Part shown: positions 37,416-44,965 of the stretch, one piece after another
Position numbering within the stretch: the first letter of the stretch is position 1
How the letters are laid out: every line of letters starts with the position of its first letter
NCBI RefSeq assembly: GCF_006016075.1
Contig: NZ_CP040093.1
Location: 1,054,001-1,118,000, forward strand
DNA: 64,000 nt
Direction of reading: 5' to 3'
Origin: Caloramator sp. E03
Lineage (GTDB): Bacteria; Bacillota; Clostridia; Clostridiales; Caloramatoraceae
Notes under the pieces: model-generated
What the model was told of the DNA's origin: nothing
The model's input: only the letters and a program-made list of their open reading frames with translations
Database searches by the model: none
Program-made: the position numbers and the translations under genes

Positions 37416-39584
37416 ATGGAATATAAAAAGCTTTTCGAACCCGAGAACATAGGAAAGTGCAAAATCAAAAACAGAATTATAATGGCACCTATGGGCAACA
37501 TAAACATGGCAGACCCTATAGGAAGGCCTTCACTAAAGATGATTGAATACTTTGGAGAAAGGGCAAAGGGAGGAACAGGGCTTTTGATTACAGGTCTTAT
37601 TCCTGTATCCTATGGTATCGACCCTACAGTTTCCGAGGATAACGATACTACTTATTTTCCAAGAATAGACGGCTCATCAAGGACAAGGCTCTCTGGATGG
37701 AGGGATTTAACAGCTAAAGTTCACTCCTTTGATTCAAAGATTTTTATACAGCTTACAGCAGGACTTGGAAGAGTAGGCTCTCCTGAACCTGCACTTAAAG
37801 GCAAAATACTAAAATCTGCATCTATAAATAAAAACTTTTATGTCCCACAGCTGCCCCACTTCCCCTTTACCGACAGACAGATTAAAAAAATAGTTAAAAG
37901 TTTTGGTCAGTCGGCAGTAAATGCAAAGGTATGCGGCTTTGACGGGGTGCAGCTTCACGGCCACGAAGGATATCTTATGGACCAGCTTACCTCAAACCCT
38001 TGGAACAGAAGAAGATTTGGAAGGTACAGCAACAAGTTTCAATTTGCAATTGATGTAGTAAGGGAAATTAAAAAAAGATGCGGAGAGGATTTCCCAATAA
38101 TATACAGAGTAGACTTAACCCAGGCTCTAAAAGAATCCTACGGTGATGAAATATTTAAGAAAAACTTTAAAGGAATGGAGAGAACAATAGAAGAAGGATT
38201 AGAGTTCTGTAAGGCTCTTTATAAAGCAGGGGTTGATGCCTTTGACGTTGATAAGGGATGCTATGATAACTGGTTCTTTCCTCACCCTCCAGCTTATTTT
38301 GACGACATACCCTATGTAAAGGAAATAGCAGGAACACTAAAGGAATACTTTAAAAAAGAAGGAATAAGTGCAAAGGTTATTGCTGTTGGAAAGCTTGGAA
38401 AGCCAGAAATTGCTGAGGATGTTTTAGATAAAGGCTATGCAGACTTTGTAATGCTCGGCCGTCCACTTCTCTCTGACCCCTACTGGCCTCAAAAGGTTTC
38501 TGAGGGAAGAGAAAAGGAAATAAACCACTGCATAGGAGATCAGGAGGGCTGTATACAGTCCTTTATATTAGGAGGACACCCATGCTGTAGTGTTAACCCC
38601 TACACTGGATTTGAAGATTGCAAAAAAATTGAAAAGGCATCTGTAAAAAAGAAGGTTGCAATAGTTGGTGGAGGGCCTGGAGGATGCGAGGCTGCTAAGA
38701 CTGCCTTTTTAAGGGGACACGAGGTTACTTTGTTCGAAAAGGATAATATGCTCGGCGGACAGCTTATAGCAGGCTCAAAAATGAAGATTAAACATGATGT
38801 TGAAAGATATATCAATAACCTTAATTATCAGATGAACCTCCTTAAAGAAAAGGGACTTGATATAAGACTTGGCTGTGAGGTTAAAAAAGAGGATTTAATT
38901 GGAAAATACGATGTTATAATATGTGCCAATGGGCTTTCACCCTTTATGCCACAAATTGATGGAATGGATAAAATAAGGTATATTGAGGCAAGGGAGTTTC
39001 TTAAAAATGATATGAATATCCCAAAGGATGTTAAAAAAGTTACCGTAATAGGAGGAGGGGTTGTAGGATGCGAGCTTGCCTATTCCCTATCCTATGAAAA
39101 AAATGTTGATGTAACTGTTGTTGAAATGCTCCCAAACCTTATGACAGGAGTTGTACACTCTAACCGTTCAATGCTTCTTTGGCTTATGATGGGGCTTGGC
39201 TCCCCTACAGGAAAAAAAGAAGATATTCTTAAAAATCCAATAAAAGCTTACACATCATCAAAGGTTGTAAAATTTGAAGAAAACAAAGTATATATAAACG
39301 CAAACAGAAAAAGAAAGGATCCATATACTCCTTGGCATACATTAGTTCCTGAAAACATACACAATCCCTTTGACAAAAAGCTTGATCCTAACGATGTTGA
39401 AGAAATAATAATAGATACAGATTATGTTATCTTCTCAACAGGAGGAAGGGCAAAGGACACACTATACTACGAGCTTTTAAAAGAAAAAGGTGCAAAGGAG
39501 ATTTACGCCATTGGAGATGCTAAAACCCCCGGCAGGGCATGGGAAGCAATAACCTCCGCCAACGAGGTCGCACGATTTATATAG
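37416..39584 (+). CDS. old-yellow-enzyme family NAD(P)H:flavin oxidoreductase (2,4-dienoyl-CoA reductase-like)
   Basis: 722 residues. The FMN TIM barrel is about 1-365 (KIKNRIIMAPMGNIN; GFDGVQLHGHEGYLMDQL with the active-site His pair; FVMLGRPLLSDPYWP). An iron-sulfur segment at 372-391 has Cys372, Asp375, Cys379 and Cys391. The FAD/NAD(P) domains begin VAIVGGGPGGCEAAKTA (about 411) and VTVIGGGVVGCELAYSL (about 547). This is the FadH/BaiCD layout for reducing enoyl or similar double bonds. Asp375 stands where the second Cys of the CxxCxxxC cluster motif is expected. It is the third gene of the MCP-AcnX operon, so it may reduce the dehydratase product. Confidence 0.92.
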   Translation: MEYKKLFEPENIGKCKIKNRIIMAPMGNINMADPIGRPSLKMIEYFGERAKGGTGLLITGLIPVSYGIDPTVSEDNDTTYFPRIDGSSRTRLSGWRDLTAKVHSFDSKIFIQLTAGLGRVGSPEPALKGKILKSASINKNFYVPQLPHFPFTDRQIKKIVKSFGQSAVNAKVCGFDGVQLHGHEGYLMDQLTSNPWNRRRFGRYSNKFQFAIDVVREIKKRCGEDFPIIYRVDLTQALKESYGDEIFKKNFKGMERTIEEGLEFCKALYKAGVDAFDVDKGCYDNWFFPHPPAYFDDIPYVKEIAGTLKEYFKKEGISAKVIAVGKLGKPEIAEDVLDKGYADFVMLGRPLLSDPYWPQKVSEGREKEINHCIGDQEGCIQSFILGGHPCCSVNPYTGFEDCKKIEKASVKKKVAIVGGGPGGCEAAKTAFLRGHEVTLFEKDNMLGGQLIAGSKMKIKHDVERYINNLNYQMNLLKEKGLDIRLGCEVKKEDLIGKYDVIICANGLSPFMPQIDGMDKIRYIEAREFLKNDMNIPKDVKKVTVIGGGVVGCELAYSLSYEKNVDVTVVEMLPNLMTGVVHSNRSMLLWLMMGLGSPTGKKEDILKNPIKAYTSSKVVKFEENKVYINANRKRKDPYTPWHTLVPENIHNPFDKKLDPNDVEEIIIDTDYVIFSTGGRAKDTLYYELLKEKGAKEIYAIGDAKTPGRAWEAITSANEVARFI

Positions 39585-39595
39585 TGGACATCCCC

Positions 39596-39720
39596 CGGGG
39601 ACGGTTAATTATTATATCACAATTCCATTCTTTTTCCGGTATCAGGCATCTTTCGGTAGGACAACCTCAGGGACGGTTTGTACAAGCCAAGGGACGGTTA
39701 CTTAATTTATCACAATTTTC
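39596..39720. repeat. degenerate cluster of GGACGGTT and GGTGCC-type units
   Basis: Three GGGACGGTT units and a decayed family B palindrome (CCGGTATCAGGCATC) within 125 bp downstream of the oxidoreductase stop. Nothing codes here. Confidence 0.65.
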
Positions 39721-39796
39721 ATCAACTAATCAGTGCCTGTTACTTTTTTAATATCATTATTTTCCTGATTTGTGACTCTTTTGGATAAAGCCTCAA

Positions 39797-40020
39797 GGAC
39801 GGTTAGTGTGAAAATGTCCCTTTACAAAAAAGGAAAAAAGTACAAGCCGAGGGACGGTTACTTATTTCATACACAATATTTGCAAAATCAGGGGGACATG
39901 TATAAAATATTATGTTTATTTAATATAATAAGTAACCGTCCCTTCTGTTACTTTTGATAAACCACAAACTTTTTCATGCCGTCGTTGTGGCTACTTTTAG
40001 TCATGACCTGTTACTTATTT
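39797..40020 (+). repeat. family A long repeat, copy 2
   Basis: Same start and end as copy 1 with a few base changes and a short deletion near 39915 (one TATT unit fewer). The internal GGGACGGTTACTTATT/AATAAGTAACCGTCCC arms are kept. It lies in the 676-bp gap 39585-40260, which holds only repeats and the hairpin at 40096. Confidence 0.9.
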
Positions 40021-40095
40021 CATATATTATATACTTTAAACTGACTACATGCTGGACATCCCTATGGTTGTTACTTATTTTATATACTAAAAATT

Positions 40096-40143
40096 AAAAA
40101 GTCCTTCTATATTAGAATTAATTCTAATATAGAAGGACTTTTT
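40096..40143. terminator. perfect 24-bp inverted repeat, strong terminator
   Basis: AAAAAGTCCTTCTATATTAG continuing to a central AATTAATT, then the exact complement ending in a T-run. It serves the minus-strand DUF5667 gene and possibly plus-strand read-through. Confidence 0.85.
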
Positions 40144-40213
40144 TGTGTTAAAGTGTAAAAATTACCATAATCGCCGCTAATACCGCAAGTATCACCATTT
40201 AAGATGTAAACAA

Positions 40214-40252
40214 AATTTGTCACTTGCTAACTCAGTGACACCTTTTTCCTTC
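40214..40252. repeat. family C repeat, diverged
   Basis: AATTTGTCACTTGCTAACTC then AGTGACACCTTTTTC, just past the DUF5667 gene stop. Confidence 0.5.
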
Positions 40253-40260
40253 ACTTTGTT

Positions 40261-41229
40261 TTATTCTGTTTTGACATCTGTTATCTGGGTTAAAGTCCCT
40301 CGAGTCTCATTTTTTACTTTGTTTTGTCTTTTCTCTTCAATTTTATTTTTTATCTCTTTTTTTATTTCCTTTTCCTTAATTTTCTTAGATAGCCCAAAAT
40401 TATTTTTCAGCTGTTTTTCAACCTCTTTTGCCTCTTTAATTGTAATATTTCCGCTCTTTACTTCTTGATTTAATACATCCTTTACTTCTTTTTTTAGTCC
40501 TGCATTTTTAACAGCTTCCCTTTTTAATTCTACTGCTTTTTTAAGTTCCTGCTTCTTTGCTTCAAAAGTTGTTTTTGCTGCATTTAAAGTGTCCTGAGCT
40601 TTTTTAATCTCCTCTTCATTTCCTGAAGCCTCTGCTTCTTTTAGCTGCTTTTCTGCTGTTTTTACCTGCTTTTTTGCATCTATCAATTCGTGCCTTTTAT
40701 CTACCATATTAATTACAGCTTCTTTTTTAGCTGTCTGCATTTCTATTACCTTTTGAATAGTTGGCTTTGCATTATCTGAAACCTTGTCCTGTATCTTTTT
40801 CAATACTTCTATTGACCATTTATATCTTTCTTCAATCCTATTTTTTAGCTGCTCAGCATTGTTGTCTATTTTCTGCTGAACATTTTGATTATCATTTGTT
40901 ACAACCTTTTCTATGTTTTCCTGAGCTGTATTCATTTTTTCTTGAAATGCCTCAACGGTTTGTTTTGCTAAATCTTCCTTATTCTCCTCTGCCATAACCT
41001 GTGCTTCTGCAAGCCTCTCCTGAGCAACCTGTTCAATCGTCTCTATTTTCTTTTCATCATCTGTTGTTAATGCAACTTTCACCTCATCAATAAGCTTATC
41101 TACTGGATATAATATACTGTCCGGTGTAATCCCTGCATTAACATTTACATCACTCTCCTCCCCCTGTGCCTTTGCAATAGGGTTAAATGTAATAAAGAGC
41201 ATTAATGTAAAAGCTATAAGTTTTTTCAT
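40261..41229 (-). CDS. secreted DUF5667-type helical protein
   Basis: 322 residues from the ATG at 41229 (AAAGGAGG eight bases upstream). A signal peptide of about 24 residues ends PIAKAQG. The mature start GITPDSILYPVDKLIDEVKV is the DUF5667 signature. The rest is Lys/Glu/Gln-rich long helix (ERLAEAQVMAEENKEDLAKQ and similar), likely coiled coil, with no enzyme motif. It is divergent from sigI-rsgI and has a promoter that mirrors the sigI promoter, so I infer that it is a SigI target acting outside the membrane. Function is unknown. Confidence 0.85.
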   Translation of the reverse strand: MKKLIAFTLMLFITFNPIAKAQGEESDVNVNAGITPDSILYPVDKLIDEVKVALTTDDEKKIETIEQVAQERLAEAQVMAEENKEDLAKQTVEAFQEKMNTAQENIEKVVTNDNQNVQQKIDNNAEQLKNRIEERYKWSIEVLKKIQDKVSDNAKPTIQKVIEMQTAKKEAVINMVDKRHELIDAKKQVKTAEKQLKEAEASGNEEEIKKAQDTLNAAKTTFEAKKQELKKAVELKREAVKNAGLKKEVKDVLNQEVKSGNITIKEAKEVEKQLKNNFGLSKKIKEKEIKKEIKNKIEEKRQNKVKNETRGTLTQITDVKTE

Positions 41230-41266
41230 ATATGTAGCCTCCTTTATTTGTAATTTCACTTTTTAA

Positions 41267-41295
41267 TACGAAAGTTTATAATAATTTAAAGGGGT
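41267..41295 (-). promoter_or_regulatory. SigI-like promoter of the DUF5667 gene
   Basis: Minus strand: -35-like ACCCC (41291-41295), 20-bp spacer, -10-like CGTA (41267-41270), about 38 bp before the ATG. ACCCC and CGWA match what is known of SigI promoters; no sigma-A -10 is better. Confidence 0.65.
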
Positions 41296-41324
41296 ACCCT
41301 TTTAAAAAATATATTTTTTTCGTA
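41296..41324 (+). promoter_or_regulatory. SigI-like promoter of sigI-rsgI
   Basis: Plus strand: -35-like ACCCT (41296-41300), 20-bp spacer, -10-like CGTA (41321-41324) inside TTTCGTATAA, 24 bp before the ATG. The two -35 elements share the palindrome GGGGTACCC at 41291-41299, making exact mirror images with the promoter on the other strand. Confidence 0.65.
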
Positions 41325-41348
41325 TAAATTATTGAAAGGGGGAAGTAG

Positions 41349-42005
41349 ATGGACATTATTAGTAATAAAGATGAATTTATAATAGAAAACAAACCCTTTA
41401 TATATAAAACTGCATCTAATATATGCAAAAGAAATCTCCAGTGGGAAAACGATGATGAGCTGAGTATAGCACTAATTGCATTTAATAAAGCTATAGATAC
41501 TTATGATAATGAAAAAGGAAATTTCTATTCCTATGCAAAAATGCTTATCAAAAACTCCCTTATAGATTATTTCCGCAATAACAGCTCAAAATATACTCTT
41601 TATTTTATAGATGAACAGATAATAGATATTCAAAACAAAAACTCTTTAAACCAATTTGAAATTGAAATAGAAAATAAAATAAGGGCACAGGAAATATATG
41701 AGTTTTCAAGAAAGCTTAAAGAATTTGGAATTGAATTTAAAGATCTTATAAAATCTTCCCCAAGCCACAAAGATACAAGAAATGAATTATTAAACACTGC
41801 TATCAAAATATCAATGAATGAGGATATAGTTAATCTAATGTATAAATCTAAGCAGCTTCCTATAAAAAAAATATGTTTACTAACTTCAAAAAAAGAAAAA
41901 TTCATAGAAAGCTGGAGGCGTTATCTGATTTCCCTTATAATTATTCTCTCAGATGACAGCTTTAAATATATAAAATCTTACCTTAATATAAAGGCAGGTG
42001 ATTAA
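41349..42005 (+). CDS. sigI: RNA polymerase sigma factor SigI
   Basis: 218 residues of the SigI group. Region 2 (FIYKTASNICKRNLQWENDD, then ELSIALIAFNKAIDTYDNEK and FYSYAKMLIKNSLIDYFRN) is followed by a C-terminal half without a standard region 4 but with the SigI-type helices (LTSKKEKFIESWRRYL). It directs polymerase to ACCCC/CGWA promoters and is held by RsgI. RBS AAAGGGGG precedes the ATG. It overlaps the rsgI start and has a SigI-like promoter of its own, so autoregulation is likely. Confidence 0.93.
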   Translation: MDIISNKDEFIIENKPFIYKTASNICKRNLQWENDDELSIALIAFNKAIDTYDNEKGNFYSYAKMLIKNSLIDYFRNNSSKYTLYFIDEQIIDIQNKNSLNQFEIEIENKIRAQEIYEFSRKLKEFGIEFKDLIKSSPSHKDTRNELLNTAIKISMNEDIVNLMYKSKQLPIKKICLLTSKKEKFIESWRRYLISLIIILSDDSFKYIKSYLNIKAGD

Positions 42006-42729
42006 ATTGATAAAAAAGGGAATTGTTATGGACTATGATGGAAAAAATGCAGTTTTGTTTACTGAATCAGGAGAGTTTATTAGCATTAAGACAAAAGAAA
42101 AGTTGTCAATAGGACAGGAATATGTATATAAAACAAAAGGAAAAATAATCCCTAAACAATTTTTAATTGCCGCCTCTATAATTTTAGTTCTTTTCTTAAG
42201 CTTTTTTTATAACCTTTATTACACCGTATATGCCTCCGTTACTGTGAGCATAAATCCTGAAATAAGGCTGGATATCAATAGATTTGACAGAATAATAAAT
42301 GCTGTTCCTCTTAATGAAGATGCAAAAAAGCTCCTTTCCGAAGCCAAAGTAAAATACAAAAAATTAGACAATGGTCTTATAATAATCGTTAACAAAGCAA
42401 AGGAGAAAAAATATATAAATAGTGAATACTACGAAGGTAACCCAAAATCAATAAAACTTTTAGTAGATGGGAAAAACATAAATCTTACAAAGTTTTATAA
42501 AGAAATTAAAAAGCAAAAATTAAATTTAAACACTTTAGATATAAAAACTATAAAAAATAATGATAATAAAACTAAATTAGAGAAAAAGGAAAAAGTTAAG
42601 GAAAACAAAATAAATCCCCCTTCTATCAAAAAATCAAATGATGTTTCTATCCCTTCTGAAAAGAAAATAGCAAAACCTAAATGTAAAGCTAAAAAAGAAA
42701 AGGTAGTACCTAAAGGAAAAAATAAATAG
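41998..42729 (+). CDS. rsgI: anti-sigma-I factor, minimal RsgI
   Basis: 243 residues from the GTG at 41998; a TTG at 42007 with AGGTGAT upstream is also possible. The RsgI_N domain (KKGIVMDYDGKNAVLFTESG) binds SigI. A transmembrane helix is at about 54-75. The extracellular juxtamembrane domain begins VYASVTVSINPEIRLDINRF and has Asn86-Pro87, the bond cleaved by autoproteolysis in studied clostridial RsgI proteins. The rest is a Lys/Asn-rich tail of about 80 residues, without a carbohydrate-binding or enzyme module. So the signal is probably not a polysaccharide bound by RsgI itself. It overlaps the sigI stop by 8 bp. Confidence 0.92.
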   Translation: MIKLIKKGIVMDYDGKNAVLFTESGEFISIKTKEKLSIGQEYVYKTKGKIIPKQFLIAASIILVLFLSFFYNLYYTVYASVTVSINPEIRLDINRFDRIINAVPLNEDAKKLLSEAKVKYKKLDNGLIIIVNKAKEKKYINSEYYEGNPKSIKLLVDGKNINLTKFYKEIKKQKLNLNTLDIKTIKNNDNKTKLEKKEKVKENKINPPSIKKSNDVSIPSEKKIAKPKCKAKKEKVVPKGKNK

Positions 42730-42739
42730 CTTACTTTAT

Positions 42740-42773
42740 GAGCCATGATAAAAAATTAATTTTATCATGGCTC
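42740..42773. terminator. terminator downstream of rsgI
   Basis: GAGCCATGATAAAA pairs perfectly with TTTTATCATGGCTC around a six-base loop, 10 bp after the stop. Confidence 0.85.
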
Positions 42774-42807
42774 TTATTGCCTATCAGCTATATCTGCCCC
42801 ATTGCCC

Positions 42808-42868
42808 AGGGACGGTTACTTATTATATCACAATTTTCTCCACTCTCCGGTGCCAGGCACCTTTTTCG
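42808..42868. repeat. GGGACGGTTACTTATT unit followed by family B palindrome
   Basis: CAGGGACGGTTACTTATTAT, then CAATTTTCTCCACTCTCC and GGTGCC-A-GGCACC with a T-run. The rest of 42869-43053 is AT-rich leader with no gene. Confidence 0.8.
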
Positions 42869-43053
42869 TCTTATCATAAATTATCATTTATACAAAATTA
42901 GCAAGCATTTATCAATAATATTATTCGCTTTTACAAAAGTTTTAATATTTTGTAACGATATAATATAACATATAATGTAAAGTTTAATTTAAAAATCATT
43001 AATTATTTAATCTTTCCATATAACAATATATAATTCATAAAAGGAGAATAAAA

Positions 43054-43914
43054 ATGCACAAAAGAATTTGGAGTTTTATATTAATCAGTGTATTAGTCTT
43101 TACAATATTATTTGATAATTATGCATTAGCTGCAAATAAAAATATAAATCTCAATGCCAAAGCTGTATATGCTGCAACTATAGATGGGAAAGTTATTTAT
43201 TCATATAATGCCGATAAACAGCTTGGAATTGCATCAACAAGCAAAATAATGACTTATCTTCTCTCCCGAGAACTTATGAAAAAACACAATATAAAATCTA
43301 CAACTCAAATAATACCTAAGATTACAAAAATGCCCAATGATGCTGTTACAATTCCATTAAGTTCAAAAAAGAAGGTATCATTAAGCAGCTTGCTGTCAAC
43401 TATGATGGCAATATCTGCAAATAACAGCGCCGAAGCACTAAGATATTATTTTTCAAGTATAGAAAAAAAAGATTTCATAACGTTAATGAATAACAAAGCA
43501 AAAAGCTTAAACATGAAAAATACAAATTTTATAAATGCATCAGGAATTACAGAAAACGGGAAATACAACAAGTCCACTGCAAGGAGTATGTATTTATTAG
43601 CAAGGGAGACAATATTAAAATATCCTGAAGTTTTGCAATATACTAATAAACAATATATAGTTTTTGAAAACAAAAAACTCCCAACTACTTTTAGCAGCTT
43701 ATTATCAACAGGAATTGATGGTTTAAAAACAGGATATACAGCTGCAGCTGGCAATTGTATTGTTGCAACAGCTACCATAAAAATAAATAACAAAAGTAAA
43801 AGAGTAATTATAGTTATATTAGGTGCTCAAAGTAGCAACCAAAGAAAATCGGATCTAATAAAATTATTAGCCTTAGCAAAGGAATTTGTTAAAAAGAATT
43901 ATAGTAAAACTTAG
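43054..43914 (+). CDS. D-alanyl-D-alanine carboxypeptidase (class A PBP, DacF-like)
   Basis: 286 residues. A signal peptide ends around NYALA (residue 26). The serine peptidase S11 motifs are all present: STSK (Ser61-Lys64), SAN (121-123) and KTG (225-227, LKTGYT). It trims the terminal D-Ala of cell-wall pentapeptides outside the membrane. It is shorter than PBP5/DacF, because it lacks the C-terminal beta domain and amphipathic membrane anchor, so it may be secreted or held by its signal. RBS AAAAGGAG precedes the ATG. Single gene with its own terminator. Confidence 0.92.
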   Translation: MHKRIWSFILISVLVFTILFDNYALAANKNINLNAKAVYAATIDGKVIYSYNADKQLGIASTSKIMTYLLSRELMKKHNIKSTTQIIPKITKMPNDAVTIPLSSKKKVSLSSLLSTMMAISANNSAEALRYYFSSIEKKDFITLMNNKAKSLNMKNTNFINASGITENGKYNKSTARSMYLLARETILKYPEVLQYTNKQYIVFENKKLPTTFSSLLSTGIDGLKTGYTAAAGNCIVATATIKINNKSKRVIIVILGAQSSNQRKSDLIKLLALAKEFVKKNYSKT

Positions 43915-43963
43915 AGCTTCTTTTGTTCTAAGTTTTAATTTTATTTTATATATTAAAAATTAT

Positions 43964-43997
43964 AAAACCCCTTTTGTTAAAAAACAAAGGAGGTTTT
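43964..43997. terminator. terminator shared by the carboxypeptidase and TIM-barrel genes
   Basis: AAAACCCCTTTTGTT pairs with AACAAAGGAGGTTTT (one mismatch), followed by T-rich sequence on both strands; it lies between convergent genes. Confidence 0.8.
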
Positions 43998-44014
43998 TAT
44001 TATTATTTTATTAT

Positions 44015-44917
44015 TTATCTGTTTATTGACGCTGCCATTCTAAAATATGTGTGTCTTTTCCCCCTTATTGCAACTGAATAAGTTAATATGTTTTCAGGTA
44101 TTGCAACTCCAGCAAGGCCACTATCACCTATATGATGTAGATCTGCCCCTGCCATTTTACATGCTAAGGCTATATTTCTTATTGTACCTTCATCTGAACC
44201 CTCCTGTGATGTACCTATTGATGTTATTGAAAGAATTCCCCTTAAATGTATATATTCTATAAGCTCCTTTACATATTCAACTGTAATTCCCGGAACTGTC
44301 ATAGGAGCAGGAATTAAAATCCCATCGGCACCTGCATCTATAAAGTATTTTATATCATCTAATGTTATTACTCTATTTCCCTGCTCATTTAAAATCCCTG
44401 AAGAATGCATTTTTCCTGCAAATATTATAACATCCTCCCCTACTGCCTCTTTTATATTGTATATTGAATTTATTATTTCTTTATTTGTAACTCCTACATT
44501 AGGATTACCTGTTAAAAGTATTAAATTTACTCCCATATCCCTTGCCTTTATCGCATTTTCCTTTGAAGCAACTCTGCCTTTTGATATAAAGATACCTTTA
44601 TCGCTACTTACAGGCTCCAAATTAATACCGACAATTCTTCCCGTAAGCCTTTTTATTTCGCGGATATATTCATTTTTATCATTAACGCTAATACCATTTA
44701 TTAAGGGGTTATTAACATCAAACATATTAAGAAGTAAAATATCTGCACCAAATGCACAGGCAAGCTCTGCATTGCTTATGTTAACCATTAGAGGCTGAAG
44801 GGTTCCAATTACCTCAGATATTATTACCCTTCCTTCACTTAATTTTATTGAGTTTATAATTTCTTTTTTATTCATTTTAAGCAGTTCATGGGAGAAACTA
44901 TCAATAAATCTTTTCAT
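44015..44917 (-). CDS. PTS-associated TIM-barrel protein of unknown function (DUF7916-like)
   Basis: 300 residues. Repeating strand-loop units (GADILLLNMFDVNNP, RIVGINLEPVSSD, GVNLILLTGNPNVGVT, DVIIFAGKMHSSG, AGADGILIPAPMTVPG, GADLHHIGDSGLAG) fit a (beta/alpha)8 barrel of the PEP-mutase or dihydropteroate type. Close relatives sit beside sugar PTS genes in other Firmicutes, as here downstream of the IICB gene with a terminator-like hairpin between. A phospho-sugar binding or processing role is possible. I do not recognise catalytic residues. Confidence 0.75.
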   Translation of the reverse strand: MKRFIDSFSHELLKMNKKEIINSIKLSEGRVIISEVIGTLQPLMVNISNAELACAFGADILLLNMFDVNNPLINGISVNDKNEYIREIKRLTGRIVGINLEPVSSDKGIFISKGRVASKENAIKARDMGVNLILLTGNPNVGVTNKEIINSIYNIKEAVGEDVIIFAGKMHSSGILNEQGNRVITLDDIKYFIDAGADGILIPAPMTVPGITVEYVKELIEYIHLRGILSITSIGTSQEGSDEGTIRNIALACKMAGADLHHIGDSGLAGVAIPENILTYSVAIRGKRHTYFRMAASINR

Positions 44918-44933
44918 AAAACCACCTCAAAAA

Positions 44934-44953
44934 ACCCCGGGATAACCCGGGGT
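44934..44953 (-). terminator. attenuator/terminator between PTS gene and TIM-barrel gene
   Basis: ACCCCGGG/CCCGGGGT with a 4-base loop, followed on the minus strand by TTTTTT and then the next gene's RBS. It should reduce expression of the downstream gene relative to the transporter. Confidence 0.8.
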
Positions 44954-44965
44954 AATTTAAAACTT

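Noticed and set aside
39772-39957. Short ORF inside family A repeats, beginning with a Lys/Tyr-rich MSLYKKGKKYKPRDGYLF segment and found in three copies
   Set aside because: Carried only by copies of the repeat, broken by a stop in copy 3, and without a proper RBS; conservation follows the DNA element, not a protein.
42738-42968. 76-codon plus-strand ORF after rsgI
   Set aside because: Built from the rsgI terminator hairpin and the dispersed repeats.
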